Shown here: positions 54,108-63,220 of the stretch, one piece after another
Numbering within the stretch: the first letter of the stretch is position 1
Layout of the letters: each line of letters starts with the position of its first letter
Source of the DNA: Macrococcoides bohemicum
GTDB taxonomy: Bacteria > Bacillota > Bacilli > Staphylococcales > Staphylococcaceae
DNA length: 64,000 nucleotides
Assembly (NCBI RefSeq): GCF_003259675.1
Contig: NZ_PZJG01000002.1
Location: forward strand, 186,001 to 250,000
Direction: 5' to 3'
Position numbers and translations under genes: made by a program
Notes under the pieces: generated by a model
Seen by the model: the letters and a program-made list of their open reading frames with translations, nothing else
What the model was told of the DNA's origin: nothing
Database searches by the model: none

Positions 54108-54743
54108 TTAGAAAGTTTTTGCTAAACTTTCAGCTTTTTCAATTGCTGCAGCTTTGATTGATTCTGCTTGTTCTGGTTGTGCGTTATGACCTTCAATGAT
54201 AATCTCTTCAACACTTGGAATACCGAAGAATCCTAAAATTGTTTGTAAGTAACGGTTACCCATTTCGAAGTTTGCTGCTGGACCTTCTGAATAGTACCCA
54301 CCACGTGCTTGAACGATAACTGCTTTCTTATCTGTAAGTAAACCAACTGGACCTTCAGCAGTATATTTGAATGCTTTTCCTGCTACGGCAACTGCATCAA
54401 TATAAGCTTTAACGATTGCAGGGAATGATAAATTCCACATCGGAGTGACGAATACATATTTATCTGCAGCAGCAAACTCATCACTTAATTCGTTTAAGCG
54501 TGTTACTTTTTGTTGCTCAGTTTCAGTTAATGTTTCGAAAGCTTCTCCTGATTGTAATTTACCCCAACCAGCGAATACTTCTTTATCAATTAATGGGATA
54601 AACGTCTCATATAAATCGATGTGTTTAACTTCGTGATCTGGATGAGCCGCTTTATAATTTTCAATAAATGCTTTCCCGGTAGCCATCGAGAAAGAAACTG
54701 TTTCATCATTAGGATGTCCTGTAATATATAATACTTTAGTCAT
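54108..54743 (-). CDS. azoR: FMN-dependent NADH-azoreductase
   Basis: A 211-residue flavodoxin-like quinone/azo reductase. N-terminal phosphate-binding loop [17 protein letters not shown], then [21 protein letters not shown] and [12 protein letters not shown] contact FMN, as in AzoR proteins. It performs two-electron reduction of quinones and azo dyes and protects from thiol stress. Monocistronic; a palindrome lies at the promoter. Confidence 0.92.
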   Translation of the reverse strand: MTKVLYITGHPNDETVSFSMATGKAFIENYKAAHPDHEVKHIDLYETFIPLIDKEVFAGWGKLQSGEAFETLTETEQQKVTRLNELSDEFAAADKYVFVTPMWNLSFPAIVKAYIDAVAVAGKAFKYTAEGPVGLLTDKKAVIVQARGGYYSEGPAANFEMGNRYLQTILGFFGIPSVEEIIIEGHNAQPEQAESIKAAAIEKAESLAKTF

Positions 54744-54783
54744 GTGTAATAACTCTTCTTTTGTGTTTTTTTAGTTTAATTTT

Positions 54784-54796
54784 TATACCTGGTATA
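54784..54796. promoter_or_regulatory. Palindrome at the azoR promoter
   Basis: TATACC-T-GGTATA lies 41 bases upstream of the azoR start. On the minus strand it overlaps the position expected for a -10 region about 17 bases after TTGCAA. Azoreductase genes are often repressed by quinone-sensing MarR/DUF24 proteins; the binding factor here is unknown. Confidence 0.4.
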
Positions 54797-54851
54797 TTTA
54801 TTATATTATAATTTGCAAAATAGTCAACTAAAATGTTAATTTTTAAGCTAT

Positions 54852-54881
54852 AAAAAAATCCGGGGTAATATTCCCCGGTTT
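54852..54881 (-). terminator. Terminator of the frataxin-like gene
   Basis: CCGGGG (54860-54865) and CCCCGG (54873-54878) form the stem; a run of seven T follows on the minus strand. Confidence 0.85.
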
Positions 54882-54889
54882 CAAATTTA

Positions 54890-55261
54890 TTATTTTCTCC
54901 AGAAAGTTGTAACTTCCTTTTTATCTTCTATATTGTATTCAATCATTTCTTTCAATAATTCATAATCAATTTTCTGGTCCCACTCCACTTTAAATAGGCC
55001 AGCAGTTTGAGCGTATCCAGCTTCTGCTATCTTATCTTTAAAGTACGCCATCGTTTGATTTTCCGGTGCTATTGAAATATGTGCTTTCGCTGTACTGACA
55101 CCCAGTATAAAAGTACCGTGGTCTGAATACATCGGTGTATTCCATTTATACTCACGTTCTAATTCCGGAAAATTTGTCTCAATCCATTCAAATAAATCCT
55201 GAATCTTACCAAGATGATTAATGTTTGTTAATTTATTATAGAATGGTTCAAATTTATGCAT
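54890..55261 (-). CDS. fra: Frataxin-like iron chaperone (Fra/YdhG, DUF1801)
   Basis: A 123-residue protein, the same length as Bacillus Fra (YdhG), proposed to deliver iron for Fe-S and haem synthesis. The DUF1801 pattern is clear: FEWIETNFPELEREYKWNTPMYSDHGTFILGVS (in parts), HISIAPENQTM and the C-terminal LLKEMIEYNIEDKKEV. ATG 55261 has GGAGG just upstream; two earlier in-frame ATGs lie before that site. Function is by family only. Confidence 0.82.
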   Translation of the reverse strand: MHKFEPFYNKLTNINHLGKIQDLFEWIETNFPELEREYKWNTPMYSDHGTFILGVSTAKAHISIAPENQTMAYFKDKIAEAGYAQTAGLFKVEWDQKIDYELLKEMIEYNIEDKKEVTTFWRK

Positions 55262-55285
55262 AAATGCCTCCATTATCATTATTTT

Positions 55286-55950
55286 TTATTGTAGCATGTC
55301 TTCAAATGTCCAGCCTTTATCAGTCAGAACTTGTTTGTAAAATGGATCTTTGCCAATTAATTTTATATGATCTCCAATCGCTTCAACTTCATCTAAGTGA
55401 TGCGTTGTTAAAATGATAAGTTTACTTTGTTTCAGCTGATTAATAAGTCGATGAATGTCATATCTCGATTTCAAATCAATACCAACAGTAGGTTCATCCA
55501 AAATAATTATATCCGGGTTTCCAAGTAAGCCGATCAACATATTAACTTTACGCTTCGTTCCCCCGGAAAGTGACTGAACTTCGCCTTATCTTCGCGAAGA
55601 TTTAAAGCATCTTTATAAATATTTAGTAGATTATCATCGATAGAAGAAGTATACAGCCCTTTAAAAAACTTTATATTATCATGTACCGATAAATGTTCAA
55701 ATAAAGCGATGTCCTGAGGAATATAGCCTAAATGGTTCTTTAAAGTTTTATGACTCAAGTCCTTACCGAAATAAATAATTTCTCCTGTATCTTGAGTTTC
55801 TAGCTTAGCAATCATGCGTAACAAGGTAGATTTTCCAGCACCATTCTCACCTAACAGGATTGTAACAGCCCGCTCTTCAAAAGTTGTATTCAACTGATTA
55901 AAAATTTCTTTTTTTCCATAACGCTTAGTTAAGTTTTTAACTTCTATCAT
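55286..55950 (-). pseudogene. ABC transporter ATPase, split by a one-base frameshift before the signature motif
   Basis: The first part (55950-55580) has Walker A GENGAGKST (residues 34-42) and the Q-loop YIPQD. Around 55590-55581 the frame slips: one A missing in GATAAGGCGA would restore D-K-G-E-V-Q-S-L-S-G-G. The next frame then gives the signature LSGGTKRKVNMLIGLL, Walker B IIILDEP and the H-loop TTHHLDE to the stop at 55286. As written, both products are inactive, so the exporter lacks its motor unless this is a sequencing error. It lies directly behind two permease genes. Confidence 0.85.
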
Positions 55951-56876
55951 ATGTTCCCTCCTATCGCCTGCAACATATAGATGGTTACGAGCACCAATGT
56001 GAAAGTGATGGTCATAAATAGACGGTGACTCGTAGTATTGATTTTAAAGAGCAATAAACTTATTACGCATTCAAAAATAAGTGTGAATAACAAGCATACA
56101 CAATAAAACATGACACTCATCATTTGATTCATAATCGCTGCTGCAATTATAATCGATAACATAATAATCACTGTGTGAATTGTGATATATATGATATGTA
56201 AGAACAACTTTGTCTTATTAAACATATACATGCGTTCAAGTGCGGCATTCTGTTTTAGACGATGGTGTAATATCACTTGTACAGATGATACAAATAAAAT
56301 AAGCGCGAATATTGTACTTAGAGAAATTGACCTGTCTTGTGATTTTGAAACGGCAATTTGTTTCATACGACTTTCTGGTGTTTTCTGATAATACATCTTC
56401 TTAACTTCTTCAATATTTACTTGCCTCTCTTTATCAATATGATATTTCACAATATAAGGAATCTGAGCTTCAAATAATGTTTTACTTACTATTTCCTGGG
56501 CAATAGCTCCAATAAAGTCGTCACGATAATAAAGCTGAATCGTATCTCGTAAAGATCGTTGCTTTACTTGCTCATTGAAACCTTCAGGAATTGATAAACT
56601 TATCACGGCTTCTTTAGCTTTTACACGATCTTCTATAAAACTTTCTTCATCACCAATTATTTTAACTGTCATATCATGATTATTTTTAAGCATTGCAATC
56701 AACGATTCTGATGATTGAGAATGATCTAAATCCTGCACAGCTATCGGCATTCTAAACACTGCATTCATTTTTTGTTGCATTATAAAACAAGTGAGTAACA
56801 TACCAGCAATCAGCAATGATAATAATACGTATGATTTCCATTGTTTTTGCACCACGAGGTATAAGATAGATTTCAT
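55947..56876 (-). CDS. ABC-2-type exporter permease, second subunit
   Basis: A 309-residue membrane protein with one N-terminal hydrophobic segment, a long extracellular loop of about 150 residues (residues 35-190) and five segments after about 190. This topology is the ABC-2 type. It overlaps both the upstream permease gene and the ATPase gene by 4 bases, so the three are translationally coupled. Confidence 0.8.
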   Translation of the reverse strand: MKSILYLVVQKQWKSYVLLSLLIAGMLLTCFIMQQKMNAVFRMPIAVQDLDHSQSSESLIAMLKNNHDMTVKIIGDEESFIEDRVKAKEAVISLSIPEGFNEQVKQRSLRDTIQLYYRDDFIGAIAQEIVSKTLFEAQIPYIVKYHIDKERQVNIEEVKKMYYQKTPESRMKQIAVSKSQDRSISLSTIFALILFVSSVQVILHHRLKQNAALERMYMFNKTKLFLHIIYITIHTVIIMLSIIIAAAIMNQMMSVMFYCVCLLFTLIFECVISLLLFKINTTSHRLFMTITFTLVLVTIYMLQAIGGNI

Positions 56877-58039
56877 CGTCTATACCTCCATATCAGCTGT
56901 ATCATCAATAGAATCAGTAATACAAAACAAATAACGTAGAACAAACCAGGTGTCTTAATAAAATAGTTATTTAATATTAATTCCAGCACTTTATTAAAGA
57001 TATGACTAAAAGGCTGATGATACAAGATACCACCCAATACATCTTTAAAGTAAATCGAAGGTATCGTTGCTCCGGAAAGTAGAATGATAAGACCTGTTAT
57101 CATTACTTTAAGAATCAATTGAATCGTTTCATTATTAACGAGTTCAATAAGCATCATCACCACAAAAATCATTATGAGATATAATAATAAAATAATTAAA
57201 AGTGGCATTAGGTTATAACTTTCAAAAGATACATCTAAATATTTCAATAAAAGATATAACACTATAATAGAAAATATAAATGTATACCATACACTTATTA
57301 AACCGCGCGTCAATGTTAGTTTTTCAAACGAAAAATGAAACAGTGATAAACGTTCCTTCAATGCATGTGCCTGATTCATCTTCAAAATATTAAACAGTGA
57401 TAAAAATAATACATAAATACTGATAAAATAAACTGAAACAGTATAATACTGATAGTTATCGTAAAGTTTAATCGCTTGTTCATCAAATGCTCCGTTTCGA
57501 TTCAAACCCGTAAATAGCATATCTGTCATCATCATTAGCATTGCATCATCATTTGATTCAGGATATAAGGCTTTATACGCTCCAGCCCCACCAATAGACA
57601 GCATTAACCGACTATATACAGAATTCGTTAATTGATAGATGATAATACTCTCAAGCGATGTTTTATCATACGTGTACACAGAGATAGGTAATGCACCTTG
57701 CTTATAAAATGCATCAGTCATTCCTTGATCGAACACAAAATAACCATCTAGATGATGTTGCTTTAATTCATAATTAGCCGTAACTGCATCAAACTGTTTC
57801 AATTCAATATCATTACCCATACTCTTTCCATCGCCAATTGCATCTAGTATCAATTTCGTTTCTCTAGATTGATCTTCATCTACTAATCCAATCGAAAACT
57901 TATCATCTTCCTGACTTTTCATCACAGATAATCCTATAAGTGTCGCAAACAATACAAATAGCAATACTAATATATAGACCAGTAAGTACCACTTTTTCAT
58001 AAAAAAAGAGTGATAAATGCTGAACAGTTGTAGTTTCAC
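56873..58039 (-). CDS. ABC-2-type exporter permease, first subunit
   Basis: A 388-residue relative of the neighbouring permease with the same layout: N-terminal segment (LLVYILVLLFVLFATLIGL), extracellular loop of about 150 residues, then five to six segments, including the ABC-2 SGATIPSIYF block. GTG 58039 is chosen because AGGAG lies 8 bases upstream. Overlaps the next permease by 4 bases. Confidence 0.82.
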   Translation of the reverse strand: MKLQLFSIYHSFFMKKWYLLVYILVLLFVLFATLIGLSVMKSQEDDKFSIGLVDEDQSRETKLILDAIGDGKSMGNDIELKQFDAVTANYELKQHHLDGYFVFDQGMTDAFYKQGALPISVYTYDKTSLESIIIYQLTNSVYSRLMLSIGGAGAYKALYPESNDDAMLMMMTDMLFTGLNRNGAFDEQAIKLYDNYQYYTVSVYFISIYVLFLSLFNILKMNQAHALKERLSLFHFSFEKLTLTRGLISVWYTFIFSIIVLYLLLKYLDVSFESYNLMPLLIILLLYLIMIFVVMMLIELVNNETIQLILKVMITGLIILLSGATIPSIYFKDVLGGILYHQPFSHIFNKVLELILNNYFIKTPGLFYVICFVLLILLMIQLIWRYRR

Positions 58040-58080
58040 ATTTATCACTCCTAATTTTTAATATTTATACTTAAGTTTTT

Positions 58081-59562
58081 TTAATTTAAATCTTTAGAAA
58101 CGTCTTCAAAAATTTTATTAAAGTTCTCACTAATATCATCTTGTATTTTTTGAAGATCGCTATCAGACATTGTGCTTAAATCTTTAGCACCATCAGACTT
58201 CACTTTTATATCTTGCTTTAATTTTGTTACAGCATCAATCATCAACTTAACTGGTTCATTTTGAACATTTACCGATAACTCAGCTTTTTGCTTTTGTTCA
58301 TTATTGCCGATATCTGTTACTAAATCATTTGTATAATTTAATTTTAAATCCTGTCCAGCTAATTGAGATAAATCAATCGTTCCTTTGTCAGTACGTTTAT
58401 CGCCATCTGTTTTAGAATTATTTACAAATGATATTTCTCTTGTACCATCTTGATTAATGACAATTTTATAATCATCTTTATAATTTTCATCTTTTTTAGT
58501 TGAATCCCCTGTTAACACAAATGCATCCGGGGCATCTTTAGCAGAACCTTTTACTTCTATTTTTAAATTATCATCGACTTTAGTTAATGCATCTAATTTA
58601 ACTTCTTCTTCTTTACTTGTCATTACAACATTACGTTTCATAATTTGTTTACCATCAACAAAGATTGTTGAGATAACTTTTGGGAACTCAGATTCTTTTT
58701 GATCCTTCACTTCTTTTAGTGCTTTTTCTAACGCTTTATCGTAGTCTACACCTTGTGCTTGTTTTGTAAATAAATCTTTTAATTCTTTATCATCTTTCGC
58801 TTGTTCTAACATTGCAACGATGATTTTCTTTGTATCTTTTGGTTGTAATGTCATTGTTAATTTCTTTAAATTTTTCTCTTCATCAAAGATTTTTACTTTT
58901 TCTTTATCTTTTTTAAACTGATCATCTTCAACATTATCAGCGAATGTTTTGCTGTAACGTTCGATAATTTTATTCATATCTTCTTGAGAAAGTTGTGCGC
59001 CGCCTAAAAGGTTATTCAAGTTTAATGAATCATTGGTCATACCTTCTACTGAAGTTGGATCTCCAGTTAATTTTTCAAATGTATCTTTAATTTTATCATT
59101 CGGAATGCTTAATACATCATTTAATACCGGTGCAGAAAAATATTGATTTTTGCGATCTGCCTGCCACGCAAACTCACCTAATTTATTATCTGCAATCGTA
59201 GGTATAATGCTTAAATTTGATAATTTATCTTTACTGTTATGTGCAACATCAAATACGATATTTGATGAATCAATCACTGATTTTGAAATTCCCATTTGAG
59301 AAATAAATGTTTCCGGAATATCTGCACCTAACTTCATATTTACTGCATAATTATCATCCTGCATTTTTTCCTGGAATTTTGTTTCATTTTCAAATCGATT
59401 ATTGAAATAATCTTGTAGAGACTCCATCGATTCTTTTTCACTTAAAAAATACGCATTTTTCGGTGTGTTCGTTAAAAAATAATAAGCCGCTGCGCCCCCA
59501 CCACCGATTAATAATACAAGTGCCGCTATGATTCCTAGGAGCAACCCTTTTGACTTTTTCAT
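58081..59562 (-). CDS. Membrane-anchored extracellular protein of unknown function beside an ABC exporter
   Basis: A 493-residue protein with a single N-terminal membrane anchor (LLLGIIAALVLLIGGGGAAAYYFL, in parts, residues 7-30) and a large hydrophilic, Lys/Asp-rich exterior of about 460 residues with repeating beta-rich segments. There is no lipobox and no sortase motif. It resembles a firmicute family of anchored exterior proteins seen with ABC-2 exporters, but I do not know its function. It is 41 bases upstream of the permease genes on the same strand. GGAGG precedes the ATG. Confidence 0.75.
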   Translation of the reverse strand: MKKSKGLLLGIIAALVLLIGGGGAAAYYFLTNTPKNAYFLSEKESMESLQDYFNNRFENETKFQEKMQDDNYAVNMKLGADIPETFISQMGISKSVIDSSNIVFDVAHNSKDKLSNLSIIPTIADNKLGEFAWQADRKNQYFSAPVLNDVLSIPNDKIKDTFEKLTGDPTSVEGMTNDSLNLNNLLGGAQLSQEDMNKIIERYSKTFADNVEDDQFKKDKEKVKIFDEEKNLKKLTMTLQPKDTKKIIVAMLEQAKDDKELKDLFTKQAQGVDYDKALEKALKEVKDQKESEFPKVISTIFVDGKQIMKRNVVMTSKEEEVKLDALTKVDDNLKIEVKGSAKDAPDAFVLTGDSTKKDENYKDDYKIVINQDGTREISFVNNSKTDGDKRTDKGTIDLSQLAGQDLKLNYTNDLVTDIGNNEQKQKAELSVNVQNEPVKLMIDAVTKLKQDIKVKSDGAKDLSTMSDSDLQKIQDDISENFNKIFEDVSKDLN

Positions 59563-59751
59563 ATCATATCCTCCACTTTTGTATTTAATATCTCACTCAA
59601 CTTCATCATATCAAAATAAAAATCGTTACGAAATACTTTTCTCAAAATTAACCATAAATAATATTATTTATGAAAATTAGTTTACTTAGTAATGAAATAA
59701 TGTAAAAATTATTTTTAATTAACAAGTTACAGCGAAAGATTAAATATTATT

Positions 59752-61062
59752 TTATATGCTTTGATTTTTATTATGACTTAAACGAATTACTTTGAAATGT
59801 AATAGATACGCACCAAGTGCCATTACAAATAAAGATAAAATTGCAATACGACTTGCTAATGGCCCATAATCTTTTAAAAGCAACGTTATTGTCCCATAAA
59901 CGAAAGGTCCAAATACTGCTGATAATTTACCGCTCATAGAGAACAAGCCAAAGAATTGTCCTTCATGTGCTTCAGGAGATAATTCAATAATGAGCGTTCT
60001 TGAAATAACCCAGATTGATCCCATCGCAATTCCGAATAGAATTGCACAAATATAAAACGCCGATTTAGGTAAAGGAATGCTGGCAATAATAAGCGCAATC
60101 ATTAGCACAAGTGCGACATAATGCAATGTCTTTAAAGAACCGATTTTTTTAGCGATGTAACCAAATACAAATGCACCAAGTACACTAAAAATAGTTGCTA
60201 TCATAAAGATTTTGATAAATTCACTTGATGTAAACCCGACTACAGTAGTGGCATAGGGTTGCATCATACTTATCGCAGTCGCCAAAGCATCATTTAAAAA
60301 GAAATAAACGATTAAAAATACGTAAATCGCAGGTTCATTCTTAGCTAACTTAAAAGTCTCCAATACTTCTTTATATCCTGATGTTAAGCTTGATTGAGAC
60401 ACATGTTGTTTCATCGTCTTTTTATTTCCATCTTTACCAAAGATAAAAATCGGTATGCTAAATACTAAAAATAAAATAGCGGTTGGAATAAACGTCTTTC
60501 CTGCATCTTCAGTACCTATTAAAGTCATTATCGTGAGCACACCAAATAATGTCCCCATATAACCTAACGCAACACCAAATCCGGATAACACGGAATGGTC
60601 TTCTTTCGGTGCTAAACTACTCATCATTGCATCATAAAATATGAGACTCGAGTTATACATAAATTTCGCAATCGTAAATAAAATGATGATAATCAGGAAT
60701 GAAACCGGTATGCCGAACATCTGCTGTTTAATATCTGCTTCATAGATATAGCCCATCAGGAATGTACAGATGAACACAGCTAAAGTAAAAATGATAACCC
60801 ATTTCTTTTTCTTTTGTGTTCTATCGATATACACGCCATATATGGGACTTAAAACAATGAGGAGCAATGCTGCAACACTCGCTGAATAAGCTATCCAGGT
60901 GGATGATACCTGCTCAGTTACTGGATCAACACCAAATTGCTCTGTTACAAATTGAGGGAAAAACAATGTCACGATATTTGCACTAAAAATTGTATTACTG
61001 AAATCATAGAGTGCCCAGCTAAAAATAGGTAATGATAATAACAATTTAATATCTTTCTTCAT
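59752..61062 (-). CDS. MFS transporter, Atg22/UMF1 family
   Basis: A 436-residue 12-segment MFS protein of the UMF1 (vacuole effluxer Atg22-like) type, with the N-terminal signature WALYDFSNTIFSANIVTLFFP and RTLIIELSPEAHEGQFFGLFSM in the second half. Substrate is unknown; fungal relatives export amino acids. ATG 61062 is preferred because AAGGAG lies 6 bases upstream; longer frames lack a ribosome site. Confidence 0.85.
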   Translation of the reverse strand: MKKDIKLLLSLPIFSWALYDFSNTIFSANIVTLFFPQFVTEQFGVDPVTEQVSSTWIAYSASVAALLLIVLSPIYGVYIDRTQKKKKWVIIFTLAVFICTFLMGYIYEADIKQQMFGIPVSFLIIIILFTIAKFMYNSSLIFYDAMMSSLAPKEDHSVLSGFGVALGYMGTLFGVLTIMTLIGTEDAGKTFIPTAILFLVFSIPIFIFGKDGNKKTMKQHVSQSSLTSGYKEVLETFKLAKNEPAIYVFLIVYFFLNDALATAISMMQPYATTVVGFTSSEFIKIFMIATIFSVLGAFVFGYIAKKIGSLKTLHYVALVLMIALIIASIPLPKSAFYICAILFGIAMGSIWVISRTLIIELSPEAHEGQFFGLFSMSGKLSAVFGPFVYGTITLLLKDYGPLASRIAILSLFVMALGAYLLHFKVIRLSHNKNQSI

Positions 61063-61177
61063 CATTTGCTCCTTATGATTAGTATTACTCATAGTTTAGC
61101 GATTGTTTGACACAAAAGCTATAAATTTTCTGTTTAATTACTGTAAAGAAAAGAGCTGAAGCTATATATTAATCCCT

Positions 61178-61416
61178 TCACTTAACTTTAAAATCCTGTA
61201 AGTCCATTAATGCATAATGAATTTGATGATATCTCTCCAATGGTTTTAAATCAATCAGGGGTGTATTACTACCTCGTTCAAAATATTTAGCACAGTTTTC
61301 AAAGTTTCTAAATTCTTCTGAAAGTTTAACTGCTTTATTCCAGCTACGATATTACTGTAAAACCAATTAACATGGAATATATCTTTATAATGTCCATAAC
61401 AATCACTTGAGTTCAT
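61178..61416 (-). pseudogene. Remnant of an unidentified gene with a frameshift
   Basis: On the minus strand, codons from 61416 read MNSSDCYGHYKDIFHVNWF and YSNIVAGIK, then the sense continues only in the next frame as AVKLSEEFRNFENCAKYF, ERGSNTPLIDLKPLERYHQ and IHYALMDLQDFKVK to TGA 61178-61180. The one-base slip lies in the AAAG run near 61340. There is no ribosome site upstream, so this looks like the 3' part of a lost gene. I do not recognise the family. It fills most of the 450 bases between the MFS and ATP-grasp genes. Confidence 0.5.
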
Positions 61417-61474
61417 ATAAAGGTATTAAGATATAGGTATAATATAAACAGATAATAAGATAAAAAAATAAACG

Positions 61475-61506
61475 ACAAAAAAAATAACCACTATAAAGTG
61501 ATTATT
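61475..61506 (-). terminator. Terminator of the ATP-grasp gene
   Basis: On the minus strand AATAATCAC pairs with GTGGTTATT (one G-T wobble) and eight T follow. Confidence 0.8.
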
Positions 61507-61513
61507 TCTGTTC

Positions 61514-62731
61514 TTAATACCACTCACTATTTTTATACTTAAGATAATACTTAGCATTTCTCATCAAAAGATAAGCTTTACGTTTTACTGAACGATCTTT
61601 TGCATAAAATAGTGGATTATAATATTGATGTTTGTAAATGAGTTGTTTGATTTCTTTACGTAATGATTTTTGTTTTACGTATTTTAATATAATATCTTTA
61701 GGTACTACAGTAAATAAATGAGTTGTGTCCAAATATTTCACCGGATGAGATTGATTTAAAATTAAATCTTCTACATAACATCTCGCAATTGAATAGCCTG
61801 TTTCTTTGACGTAAGAACTTGAACGGCCGGCACGTAAATTAACCTCGAAAAACTTGTATTTTCCATCTCGATGATCATATTTTAAATCAAAGTTAGCAAA
61901 TCCGGTATAATGCATACTTTCCATCATCTTGATCACTTTATCCATCAAATCTTTATCATATCTTGAAATGAGTGCTGTATAATTGCCGATAGCTGTCATC
62001 GCGGGTTCTTGTAACAATACTTGTGCTAGTGTAATCACTTGCGCTTTTCCATTTGAATCACCGTAATAAACGATGTCCCACAAGTCCTGATCGCTTCCTT
62101 CAATAAATTCCTGAATAATAATATCCTCACGATATCCATTATTATGAAGTAGTTCAATCGTCTCATTAATTCCAGCGTAATCATCAAGGACATAAATTTT
62201 CTGTTTCCCTTTAAACTTTAAATTAAAGTACGTTGTGCCATCATCAACTTTAATAATTGCCGGGAATCGGATAGGTTCCTTAAATGTTTCGATGGTAGCT
62301 AAATTAAAGTGGTATGTCGTAGGAATATCAATACCGTATGAAGCAACCGTCTCATAGAAATGTTTCTTATAATATAATTGGTTAAATAAATCTTGTGTCG
62401 GAAAATTAAATGTAAAATCTTCTCTCAATTTTGCTTCATGTTTAATTAGCACCTTAACATATTCATCTGTCGTTGCGACAAGCAATAGTTTACGATTTTT
62501 CTTACGATATTTCTTTGCAATGCGCTCAAATGTTTCTATGAAAACTTTGTCATCATAAATCATTTTATCGATATAGTAATCGCTAATAAGACTAGAAAAT
62601 TTTGTGAATGATAAATAGTCAGCTGCCACGACAACTGACTTTTTCTTATAATCTTTATGAAAACTTGCTGCTGCAGCATACGCATGTATGTTTGCACCCA
62701 AAATTATTGGGATAAAGTTAAATTTAGCCAT
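61514..62731 (-). CDS. ATP-grasp-domain ligase
   Basis: A 405-residue ATP-grasp protein that should join a carboxylate to an amine with ATP. N-terminal Rossmann-like part with PIILGANIHAYAAA; ATP-grasp core with FPAIIKVDDG, IIIQEFIEGSDQDLWD and the Mg-binding FEVNLRAGRSSSY. Layout and the start resemble D-aspartate ligase (Asl) and related carboxylate-amine ligases that modify peptidoglycan side chains, but the substrate is unproven. ATG 62731 follows AAGGA by 8 bases. Monocistronic. The 170 bases upstream contain no gene. Confidence 0.8.
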   Translation of the reverse strand: MAKFNFIPIILGANIHAYAAAASFHKDYKKKSVVVAADYLSFTKFSSLISDYYIDKMIYDDKVFIETFERIAKKYRKKNRKLLLVATTDEYVKVLIKHEAKLREDFTFNFPTQDLFNQLYYKKHFYETVASYGIDIPTTYHFNLATIETFKEPIRFPAIIKVDDGTTYFNLKFKGKQKIYVLDDYAGINETIELLHNNGYREDIIIQEFIEGSDQDLWDIVYYGDSNGKAQVITLAQVLLQEPAMTAIGNYTALISRYDKDLMDKVIKMMESMHYTGFANFDLKYDHRDGKYKFFEVNLRAGRSSSYVKETGYSIARCYVEDLILNQSHPVKYLDTTHLFTVVPKDIILKYVKQKSLRKEIKQLIYKHQYYNPLFYAKDRSVKRKAYLLMRNAKYYLKYKNSEWY

Positions 62732-62904
62732 GTTCATTATCCTTTATATAGTAGTTTAATCTAGACTTTCCAAGCTGCTTAGTTCATTATATTTTTGTAT
62801 GGTAATTAATGCAAGTATACATTCACCAAGGAATGTTAATATACAAATATTTTCTTTAACATATTATAACATTAAATTTTTAAAGCACATGATATTCTGA
62901 TTTA

Positions 62905-63183
62905 TTATCGTTCTAATAAACCTTTTCCCTGATAAATTTTCTCAGTATATTTTTCTATACGATTCCTTTTCGTCTCACTGCGTTTTGCTTTACTAATTTC
63001 AATGGCGTACGCACGTTGACGACCAGGTGTTAATTTATAAAACGCTTCTCTTAAACGTTCGTTCTCTTTAAATGCTTCTTCTAATTCTAAAGGGATTTCT
63101 AGCGGTCCATGTTCTTTTTTAGGAGGTTTTACGCCTGATTTCTCAATTCGAATTGCTTCTTTAATATAAAAACGAATTTTCAT
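62905..63183 (-). pseudogene. C-terminal fragment of a YdeI/OmdA-family protein
   Basis: The last 92 residues match the C-terminal half of YdeI/OmdA proteins (bacteriocin-protection family): YIKEAIRIEKSGV, then PLELEEAFKENERLREAF, LTPGRQRAYAIEISKAKRSETKRNRI and EKY--IYQGKGL in parts. Full members have about 190 residues with an N-terminal DUF1801-like domain, which is absent. The frame is open upstream into modA, but that part has no family similarity. The truncation lies within 40 bases of the modA stop, pointing to a rearrangement there. Confidence 0.75.
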
Positions 63184-63220
63184 TATATTATTGTTCTTTA
63201 TTTTTAAAAAAGAAGCAGCA

